A DNA stretch of 7,997 bases, from positions 1-7,997 of the forward strand of contig DGTW01000179.1 in NCBI GenBank assembly GCA_002393835.1, written 5' to 3'. Origin of the DNA: Treponema sp. UBA4326. GTDB lineage: Bacteria > Spirochaetota > Spirochaetia > Treponematales > Treponemataceae. Below the pieces are notes generated by a model. That model saw only the letters and a program-made list of their open reading frames with translations, did no database searches and was not told where the DNA came from. The position numbers and the translations under genes were made by a program. Position 1 is the stretch's first letter, and every line of letters starts with the position of its first letter. Positions 1 to 5,449 of the stretch are shown here, in pieces.

Positions 1-22
1 TCCTAATTCCGCATTCCTAATT
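1..22. repeat. Heptad repeat after gatC, truncated by the window edge
   Basis: On the minus strand, just after the gatC stop, come AATTAGG, AATGCGG, AATTAGG, then A at the edge. It is the same unit as in the 383-409 array, so gatC is flanked by heptads on both sides. The array may continue beyond position 1. Confidence 0.55.
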
Positions 23-23
23 A

Positions 24-332
24 TTATGCTCCCTCGCCAAGAACTTTCGGAACCTGGAAGTAGCCGTCCATGAATTTATCCGTGATTTTTTTGACATCAG
101 GGATGTCCAGGCCCGCAACGATTTCGTCCTCACGAAGCTTTTCAGCCTCAGTTGAAGGATATGCATCGTATGGATTTTCGCTATCGTCATATTTTGAAAG
201 GATGTCGAAATAGCCGACGATTTCATCGACCTGCTTTTTTAAAGTTGCCATGTCCGTGCTTGAAGGAGACAGGCGGGAAAGATACAAAAGATTTTCCAGT
301 GTTGTTTCATCAACAGTTTTATGTGTAGCCAT
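24..332 (-). CDS. gatC: Asp/Glu-tRNA amidotransferase subunit C (GatC)
   Basis: GatC is the small subunit of the GatCAB amidotransferase, which converts Glu-tRNA(Gln) and Asp-tRNA(Asn) to the amidated forms in bacteria lacking the matching synthetases; it clamps GatA to GatB. The 102-residue product has the family hallmarks: an N-terminal helix pair (LENLLYLSRLSPSSTDMATLKKQVDEIVGYFDILSKYD), a central AYPSTEAEKLREDE with the conserved LReDe, and a C-terminal GYFQVPKVLGEGA matching the usual 'yf.VPkVle'. The ATG at 330-332 is preferred over an in-frame TTG 24 nt upstream, because the extended -10 lies between them and because MATHKTVDE matches the family start. No SD is present. gatA and gatB would be expected downstream, past position 1, but are not in the window. 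Confidence 0.95.
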   Translation of the reverse strand: MATHKTVDETTLENLLYLSRLSPSSTDMATLKKQVDEIVGYFDILSKYDDSENPYDAYPSTEAEKLREDEIVAGLDIPDVKKITDKFMDGYFQVPKVLGEGA

Positions 333-339
333 AAGCCAA

Positions 340-348
340 ATTATAACA
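340..348 (-). promoter_or_regulatory. Extended -10 promoter for gatC
   Basis: TGTTATAAT on the minus strand: a perfect TATAAT (340-345) with an upstream TG in the extended -10 position. The best -35 at 17 bp is only TTCCCC (363-368). The hexamer ends 7 nt before the gatC ATG, so a normal transcription start would fall at or within 1-2 nt of the start codon. Confidence 0.6.
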
Positions 349-382
349 AATTGCAAAGGAATGGGGAATATATGAAGTTAAT

Positions 383-462
383 AGTTAGGAATTAGGAATT
401 AGGAAGTAGGAGTTAGGAGTTTTATCTTCAATCTGCTAACTCCTAACTCCTAACTCCTAACT
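383..462. repeat. Heptad-repeat arrays forming a long hairpin between the TPR gene and gatC
   Basis: Plus strand 383-409 is a run of 7-mers (agttagg, aattagg, aattagg, aagtagg) continued by agttagg; 436-462 is the complementary array (ctaactc repeated). The arms pair over 27 nt with a 26-nt loop. In the minus-strand transcript 26 of 27 positions can pair, three as G-U wobbles with one U-C mismatch. The array begins directly after the TAG stop of the TPR gene (463-465). No U-tract follows, so terminator function is possible but not of the classical form. Confidence 0.85.
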
Positions 463-1320
463 CTATTTGTCTTCCTCGTCCTTCTCGTCTTCGGCCATTT
501 CCTCGTCGATTCCGGAACGGTTACGCAGATATTGATAGTAAGAATAGCCTTTTTTGTTGCATTTTGCGATTGTGTCCAGTTCTTTTCGCCCCAAATTAAG
601 GTCAAAGGCCATCTGCATGTATTTTTCGGCTTCTTCTTTGTCGCCTTTTTCAAAACGAATCTGGGAAGAAGCAATATAGGCCATGTATTTTTCACCGGGA
701 AGCTCGGCACAGTCCAGGGCATCGTCAAAGTGTCTTTTGGCCCTATTCTTACCACCGCCAAAAAGGAAGGGAGCATAAAAACGCCAGTTTCCAAGACAGA
801 CATGGGAAGAAACCCGCTTAGGATTCACTTCAATGGCCTTCTCGTAATAGCCTTTGACGCTCAGGCCGTAAAAGAAAGTGGCCGCAACAGAGCGGGTCAT
901 ATAATAAGAAGTGACATCGCCTGTAAACTGGTAAAGCCATTCGCTGATCTGGCCTTCTTTGCGATTTTCAATACAAGCCATGTCCCTTTTCATCAGTTTT
1001 TTCATTTCGCTGCGAAGCTCTTTCTGATTCCCAGATGAAGCAAGGGAATGCTCGTAATATTCAAGGAAATAAAGGCTCTCAAGAATGCACTCTTCCTGCT
1101 CCTGGTCAAGGGCATGGGCGGGGAGCTCTTTTAAAGCCTCGTCCTTCATTTGCAAAATGGTTCTGTAAGCGATTTCGTCCTCCCGATCCTTCAGGCCAAT
1201 GCGAAGGGTAATGAATTCCTCAACTTTCTGCCGGGTAAAGTCAGAAATAACCTGCTGTGCAAAAAGAGCCTGAGAAAAAACAGCCAGTGTCAAAATAAAA
1301 GAAAAAAATCGTCGTTTCAT
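463..1320 (-). CDS. Secreted TPR-like protein, function unknown
   Basis: A 285-residue protein I cannot name. MKRRFFSFILTLAVFSQALFA (1-21) is a clear signal peptide with an ALFA|QQ type I cleavage site and no lipobox cysteine, so the product should be periplasmic or exported. The mature part is almost wholly helical and rich in Lys/Glu. Residues about 145-245 carry TPR-like pairs: FFYGLSVKGYYEKAIEVNPKR, SSHVCLGNWRFYAPFLFGGG followed by AKRHFDDALDCAE, and AYIASSQIRFEKGDKEEAEKYMQMAFDLN. The PF.FGGGK..A...F..AL pattern is common in periplasmic TPR proteins that act as partner scaffolds. The last 16 residues are strongly acidic (EEMAEDEKDEEDK). The start is supported by GGAAGG 11 nt upstream. It is set off from both neighbours by repeat-bearing gaps, so it may have its own transcript. 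The 168-residue plus-strand frame antisense to it lacks family features. Confidence 0.8.
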   Translation of the reverse strand: MKRRFFSFILTLAVFSQALFAQQVISDFTRQKVEEFITLRIGLKDREDEIAYRTILQMKDEALKELPAHALDQEQEECILESLYFLEYYEHSLASSGNQKELRSEMKKLMKRDMACIENRKEGQISEWLYQFTGDVTSYYMTRSVAATFFYGLSVKGYYEKAIEVNPKRVSSHVCLGNWRFYAPFLFGGGKNRAKRHFDDALDCAELPGEKYMAYIASSQIRFEKGDKEEAEKYMQMAFDLNLGRKELDTIAKCNKKGYSYYQYLRNRSGIDEEMAEDEKDEEDK

Positions 1321-1331
1321 ATAATTTTAAA

Positions 1332-1337
1332 CCTTCC
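1332..1337 (-). promoter_or_regulatory. Probable Shine-Dalgarno for the TPR-like gene
   Basis: GGAAGG on the minus strand, 11 nt before the ATG at 1318-1320, with an AT-rich spacer. Spacing is at the long end of the usual range. Confidence 0.45.
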
Positions 1338-1366
1338 AGATGCAATAAAGTAACAGATTTTGTTTT

Positions 1367-1388
1367 TAGGGGAAAGGCCTTTCCCCTA
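1367..1388. repeat. Perfect 22-bp palindrome in the pcrA-TPR gap
   Basis: The sequence is perfectly self-complementary with core GGGGAAAGGCCTTTCCCC and no loop bases. As a perfect palindrome it reads the same on both strands. On the minus strand it is followed by AAAAAC rather than T residues, so a rho-independent terminator for the operon is unlikely. The rest of the 132-nt gap (1321-1452) has the GC hairpin at 1429-1450 and the SD of the next gene; I see no convincing promoter. Confidence 0.7.
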
Positions 1389-1428
1389 GGTTCAGCCCGT
1401 AAACGGTCTTCACCATACCCCATTCTCC

Positions 1429-1450
1429 TGGGGCTGCTGCCCCAAGCCCC
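1429..1450. repeat. GC-rich hairpin element immediately after pcrA
   Basis: TGGGGC / TGCT / GCCCCA (1429-1444) forms a 6-bp stem with a 4-nt loop. An overlapping second pairing is possible between 1430-1435 and 1445-1450 (GGGGCT with AGCCCC), so the two folds exclude each other. It begins 2 nt after the pcrA stop. No T-run follows on the minus strand, so it is not a standard intrinsic terminator, though it could slow polymerase or protect the mRNA end. Confidence 0.55.
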
Positions 1451-1452
1451 GC

Positions 1453-3807
1453 CTAGTCCTTTACAAGCATAAGCTGGCTTTCCTGATATTTAGGCAAAAA
1501 GCGCTTTGTTCCGCTGTTCTCAAAGGAAACTGTGATTGCGTATTCCCCTTCATCATTGACGGCAGTATTGGCTATGATTCCATATCCGTAATCGTCGTGG
1601 TAGATTTTAGCTCCCCGATGATATTTTCTCTGAATCTCGTCAGTGCCGAAATCCGGGTGACTTAAGCCCCGCTCACCATAGTCGCCGCCGTAAAAGGAAC
1701 TTTGCCTGTATCGGGAAGGAAGCTGGCCTATGGCCTTTACCCCCTCAGTTCCCATTTCAAGAAGGAAGGGACTGCACTTCATGTATTCGATATGTCCGTA
1801 CATGCGTCGTACCGAACAGCTGGTAAGGTAAAGCTCGTTCCTTGCCCGGGTGATTCCGACATAGCAGAGGCGGCGTTCTTCCTCCATTTCTTCCTCATCG
1901 TCACCGTTACGGGGGAAAACGCCCTCTTCCATGCCGGTCATAATAACCCGGTTAAATTCAAGTCCCTTTGTATTATGAAGCGTAATCAAAGTAACTGCAT
2001 CGTCCGCTACTTCCTCATCCTGATTTGAAAGGGTGCGGTCAAGCTGAATATTATCAAGAAAATCCAAAAGACTCTGACGGGAAAGCGGGTAAGGAAGGGC
2101 TGAGTTTGCCAGCTCCTGAATGTTTTCCACACGGAAAGTATGGTCTTCCTTGTCCCTGTCCTCATAATACTGTGAAAGGCCTGATTTTTTTGCTATTGCC
2201 TCGATAAGCTCTGACAGGCTTTTCTTGCTTTCCCTCTTTTTGAGGACTTCATTTGCAAGTTCTCCGCCAGCGGTTTTATCTTCCTCAAAAAGGGCTTCGA
2301 TTTCTTCCACCAGCTCAGCAAATGCGGCAACCTGTCCCTTGCTCTTCCCGGAAAGGCGGGGAACTATATAGCGGCAGGCGGCAATAATGTCATTCCGCTC
2401 GAAATTTTTGACAGGGCTGCCGTTTTCACTGACTGTCTGCCATTCATTCTGGGAACATAAAACGATATTGTCCTGTGTCTTGTTTCCGATTCCCCGGGCG
2501 GGCTTGTTTATGATTCTGTGGAAGGCAATTTCGTTCCTGTGGTTGGCCAGAAGCTCAAGCCAGGCCACCATGTCCTTGACTTCCTCCCGCTCAAAGAATT
2601 TCAGGGAGCCGACAATCACATAAGGGATTTTTTTTCTCACGAACTCGCTCTCAAAGCCCAGGGACTGGGCGTTCGTACGGTACAAAATGGCCCAGTCGGA
2701 ATAAGGAACGCCCATTGAATGAGTTTTCTGAATCAAATCGGCACAAAAGTGAACCTCATCATCCTGATTGGGCATAAAGGCCAGGACAGGTCTTTTTCCG
2801 CTGCCCCGCTCGGCTCTAAGGGTCTTTCCGAGACGGCCGGAGTTATTTTTAATCACATTGTCGGCAAGTGAAAGGATTTCCTGGGTTGAGCGATAATTGC
2901 TTTCAAGGCGGATGATTTTAGTTCCCTCAAAAATCTTGGGAAAGTTCAGGATATTCTGGATTTCAGCACCACGGAATTTATAAATCGACTGGTCATCATC
3001 ACCAACGACACAGAGGTATGTTCCGCTGCCCTCCCTCAGACCGGAAAGTGCTTCCAAAAGCTTGAACTGAGCCACATTGGAATCCTGATACTCATCGACC
3101 ATAATCACCCGAAAACGGCGGTACATTTTTTCACGGAGAGAGGCATTTTGGGTAAGTGCCAGATAGGGAAGCAAAATCAAATCACCGAAATCCACATTTC
3201 CTGTGGCACGAAGGCGTTTTTCGTAGGCCTCATACATCTGAGGAAAGTCGCTGGGATTTAAAAATTCATCACGGGTCAAAAGTTCCTGAGAATCCGGCAA
3301 AAGACAGTAATCCTTGGCCAGGGCAATTTTTCTCGCATACTGCCCGGCTTCTTTTTTCGTGAGCCTGGGCTCGACTTTTTGAATCAGGGAAACTACATCC
3401 TCGTCATCATAAACCGTAAAGTTAGGATCAATACCGGCATCTTCAGCATAAACCCGCAAAAACCAGGCTCCAAAAGAATGGAAGGTTTTAATCTGCGAAA
3501 AAGCAGCCCTCTCCTCCAGTGCGATCGCCCTCTCATGCATTTCATTGGCCGCTTTTTTCGTAAAGGTTACGGCCAGAATTGAATGAGGATTCACTCCCCT
3601 TTCGCCAATCAGATAAGCGATTTTTGTTGTGATTACCCGGGTTTTTCCTGAGCCAGCCCCGGCAAGAATCAAAAGGGGGCTTCCTTCATGGACTACGGCC
3701 TCGTACTGCTCCGGGTTCAGGACAGAAAGATATTCCCTGGCATGGTCAGAAAGTCCTGTGGATTGAGAAGTTGTGATGTCAGAAAGAATCTCGTCCTCGA
3801 TTGCCAT
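1453..3807 (-). CDS. pcrA: PcrA/UvrD-type ATP-dependent DNA helicase (SF1A)
   Basis: A 784-residue 3'-5' DNA translocase/helicase of the UvrD/PcrA/Rep family, acting in nucleotide excision and mismatch repair, replication restart and removal of proteins from DNA. All SF1A motifs are visible in order: Q motif LNPEQ (30-34), motif I AGAGSGKT (49-56, Lys55), Ia AVTFTKKAANEM (79-90), II VDEYQDSN (237-244), III VVGDDDQSIYKFRGAE (267-282; Phe where PcrA has Trp), IV ESNYRS (302-307, Arg306), V TLHNTKGLEF (609-618), VI ERRLCYVGITRAR (644-656). The C-terminal 60 residues (GAKIYHDDYGYGII, then SFENSGTKRFLPKY) match the tudor-like domain that lets PcrA/UvrD bind RNA polymerase. Length and tail favour PcrA/UvrD over Rep. 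The ATG lies 6 nt after the rimO stop and has no close SD (AGGA is 19 nt away), suggesting translational coupling. No signs of disruption. Confidence 0.96.
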   Translation of the reverse strand: MAIEDEILSDITTSQSTGLSDHAREYLSVLNPEQYEAVVHEGSPLLILAGAGSGKTRVITTKIAYLIGERGVNPHSILAVTFTKKAANEMHERAIALEERAAFSQIKTFHSFGAWFLRVYAEDAGIDPNFTVYDDEDVVSLIQKVEPRLTKKEAGQYARKIALAKDYCLLPDSQELLTRDEFLNPSDFPQMYEAYEKRLRATGNVDFGDLILLPYLALTQNASLREKMYRRFRVIMVDEYQDSNVAQFKLLEALSGLREGSGTYLCVVGDDDQSIYKFRGAEIQNILNFPKIFEGTKIIRLESNYRSTQEILSLADNVIKNNSGRLGKTLRAERGSGKRPVLAFMPNQDDEVHFCADLIQKTHSMGVPYSDWAILYRTNAQSLGFESEFVRKKIPYVIVGSLKFFEREEVKDMVAWLELLANHRNEIAFHRIINKPARGIGNKTQDNIVLCSQNEWQTVSENGSPVKNFERNDIIAACRYIVPRLSGKSKGQVAAFAELVEEIEALFEEDKTAGGELANEVLKKRESKKSLSELIEAIAKKSGLSQYYEDRDKEDHTFRVENIQELANSALPYPLSRQSLLDFLDNIQLDRTLSNQDEEVADDAVTLITLHNTKGLEFNRVIMTGMEEGVFPRNGDDEEEMEEERRLCYVGITRARNELYLTSCSVRRMYGHIEYMKCSPFLLEMGTEGVKAIGQLPSRYRQSSFYGGDYGERGLSHPDFGTDEIQRKYHRGAKIYHDDYGYGIIANTAVNDEGEYAITVSFENSGTKRFLPKYQESQLMLVKD

Positions 3808-3813
3808 TATGCG

Positions 3814-5373
3814 CTATTTATTTATTTCCTGTGCAAATTCAAGCCCGTCACTTTTTGCAATTTTTTCGTTCAAAGGAGAATCGCAGACAAAGTCACCGTT
3901 TAAATCCACATCACCGCTTGAAATGACTTTTACACGAACGAGGCGGCCGCTTTTTACTGCATTGCTCTCATCTGCACTGCTTCGGTCGTAGCGCACGACA
4001 ACGCTTCCATCGACTTCGGGAGCCTGGAACCATGCCCGACCGATTGCAAGTCCTTCGTCAGGGTTTTCATTGCTCTCGCTCAAAACTTCCTCGATGAGAA
4101 TGTCATATTCGCCGCCACAACGGGTCTTTAAGCGCTCACGGGTAATTTCGGCCTGAATCTCGACAAGTTCAGCCGCCCTTTTTTCGGCAGTCTTGTGGGG
4201 AACCTGTTTTTTGAAAGAATAAGCCGGCGTGTCATCTTCCTTTGAATATGAGAAACAGCCGCTCCAGTCCGTTGCAATCTGACGAAGGAAGGCCTTTGTG
4301 TTTTCAAAAGCCTCGTCGCTTTCACCCGGAAAGCCGGCCATAAAGGTTGTTCGTATCGCGGCATCAGGGAAAACTGAGCGGATTTTTTCGATTAAAGCCT
4401 TGTACTTCTGCCGGCTGCCGACCCGGTTCATTTTTTTGATAATCTCGTCGTCCCCGTTCTGGAAGGGAATGTCAAAATAATGAAGGAAGCGGGAATCAGC
4501 CTTCATTACAGGCAGAATATCTTCATTGAAATGGTCTGGATGAATATACAAAAGACGGACTGCAAAAGTTCCCTCAATTTGAGAAATCATCTTGATAAGC
4601 CGGGCAAGTCCGGATTTAGAATTAGACGCGGATTCACACGGATTCACGCAGATATTTTTCTCGTCATTTAATCTGCGTCCATCTGCGTCCATCTGCTTCA
4701 AAACCTCACTTCCCGGAGTTCCGTTGGGCAGGAAGGTTCTTCCGTCGCCAAAACAATCGTCTGTCGCTCCTGTGCCGTAGGCCGCCAAATCCTGACCAAT
4801 CAGGTTGATTTCGTACACGCCTTTTGAAACCAGCTCCTTTATTTCAGAAACGATTTCATCGGCCTTTCGACTGCGCAAATCACCACGGATAATCGGAATT
4901 GCACAGAAAGAGCAGCGGTTATTGCAGCCCTCAGTAATTTTTACGAAAGCAGTGCCCTTAAATGAAAGAAGAAGGTTTCTGTCGCCGCAGCAAACGCCTT
5001 TTTGCTCAGGAACGAGGACAGGTCTCTCGCCCTTCATGAGCGGCTCAACGACCTTGTAAAGCTGGTCGAGGTCACCGTTGCCGAAAAATCCGTCAGCCTC
5101 GGTCAAATCGTCTTTTAAATCATTGGCATAGCGCTCAGCAAGACAGCCGGCGAGCAAAATTTTTGCCTTGGGATACATCTGCCGGGCACTCATCACTGCG
5201 TTGATGCTCTCGGTCTTTGCAGACTCAATGAATCCGCAAGAATTAACAACGATTAAATCAGCCTCAGAGGCTTCAAAAGTCTGCTCCCAGTCTTTTTTTT
5301 TGAGAAGATTGATGATAAGCTCGCCGTCAACCTGATTCTTTGCACATCCGTGCTGGTCAATAAAAAATTTCAT
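3814..5373 (-). CDS. rimO: Ribosomal protein S12 methylthiotransferase RimO, with in-frame insertion
   Basis: RimO is a cytosolic radical-SAM enzyme with two [4Fe-4S] clusters that adds a methylthio group to a conserved aspartate of ribosomal protein S12. The UPF0004 domain carries cysteines C10 (QHGCAKN), C46 (NSCGFIESAKTES) and C77 (AGCLAERY). The radical-SAM CX3CX2C is C150/C154/C157 in GCNNRCSFCAIPIIRG. SCGFI..AK.ES and the absence of MiaB-type motifs favour RimO. A TRAM-like region (GRAWFQAPEVDGSVVV onward) closes the protein. ATG at 5371-5373 is chosen because MKFFIDQHGC matches where the family begins; a TTG 48 nt upstream lies in a repeat. No good SD is visible. At 519 residues it is about 75 longer than the usual 430-445. 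Residues about 205-252, between LIGQDLAAYGTG and LARLIKMISQIEGTF, have no family counterpart that I recognise and overlap an inverted repeat (4627-4696). A tail of about 25 residues follows the TRAM region. pcrA starts 6 nt downstream. Confidence 0.95.
   Translation of the reverse strand: MKFFIDQHGCAKNQVDGELIINLLKKKDWEQTFEASEADLIVVNSCGFIESAKTESINAVMSARQMYPKAKILLAGCLAERYANDLKDDLTEADGFFGNGDLDQLYKVVEPLMKGERPVLVPEQKGVCCGDRNLLLSFKGTAFVKITEGCNNRCSFCAIPIIRGDLRSRKADEIVSEIKELVSKGVYEINLIGQDLAAYGTGATDDCFGDGRTFLPNGTPGSEVLKQMDADGRRLNDEKNICVNPCESASNSKSGLARLIKMISQIEGTFAVRLLYIHPDHFNEDILPVMKADSRFLHYFDIPFQNGDDEIIKKMNRVGSRQKYKALIEKIRSVFPDAAIRTTFMAGFPGESDEAFENTKAFLRQIATDWSGCFSYSKEDDTPAYSFKKQVPHKTAEKRAAELVEIQAEITRERLKTRCGGEYDILIEEVLSESNENPDEGLAIGRAWFQAPEVDGSVVVRYDRSSADESNAVKSGRLVRVKVISSGDVDLNGDFVCDSPLNEKIAKSDGLEFAQEINK
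4627..4696. repeat. 10-bp-periodic inverted repeat inside rimO (protein-coding palindromic element)
   Basis: The left arm (4627-4653) and right arm (4671-4696) are imperfectly complementary, about 19 of 26 positions, around a 17-nt loop (4654-4670). Each arm is itself a tandem of 10-bp units: CGCGGATTCA, CACGGATTCA on the left and atctgcgtcc twice on the right. The element stays open in the rimO frame, encoding roughly residues 227-249 (QMDADGRRLNDEK..., then ICVNPCESAS). Dispersed repeats with similar 'ATCTGCGTCC' units are familiar from intergenic DNA of various bacteria; that comparison is from memory. Confidence 0.8.
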
Positions 5374-5411
5374 AGACAATGTAATGTGGTTCAGTTTTGA
5401 GCAACCACCGC

Positions 5412-5449
5412 AAGTTCCCAACTTTCAACTTTCCGTTTTCAGTTTTCCT
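5412..5449. repeat. Heptad repeat after rodZ
   Basis: The minus strand after the rodZ stop breaks into 7-mers: AAAACTG, AAAACGG, AAAGTTG, AAAGTTG, GGAACTT, preceded by GATTAGG that contains the rodZ stop codon TAG. This is a second sequence flavour of the 7-nt repeats seen near gatC. It fills half of the 74-nt rodZ-rimO gap; the rest (5374-5411) shows no clear promoter or SD. Confidence 0.65.

Noticed and set aside
383..462. CRISPR array or phage attachment site
   Set aside because: The units are 7 bp with no spacers, the two arms are inverted, and no cas or integrase gene is present.
532..1038. 168-codon plus-strand open frame antisense to the TPR-like gene
   Set aside because: It has no recognisable domain or ribosome binding site, and it lies opposite a gene with a clear signal peptide and helical repeats. 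It is best explained as a shadow.
1241..1423. 60-codon minus-strand frame through the pcrA-TPR gap
   Set aside because: It runs across the palindrome and into the TPR gene in another frame. It looks like translation of repeat DNA, not a gene.
4627..4696. Frameshift or pseudogene in rimO caused by the repeat
   Set aside because: The frame stays open through the element and all six cluster cysteines and the C-terminal TRAM-like region are in the same frame.
5374..5400. Possible rimO promoter (TTGCTC ... TACATT)
   Set aside because: The spacing is 15 bp and both hexamers are poor, so it is not better than chance in AT-rich DNA.
5374..5421. Upstream TTG start for rimO, adding 16 residues
   Set aside because: The extra residues come from heptad repeat DNA and have no family match. 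The downstream ATG gives the usual RimO N-terminus.
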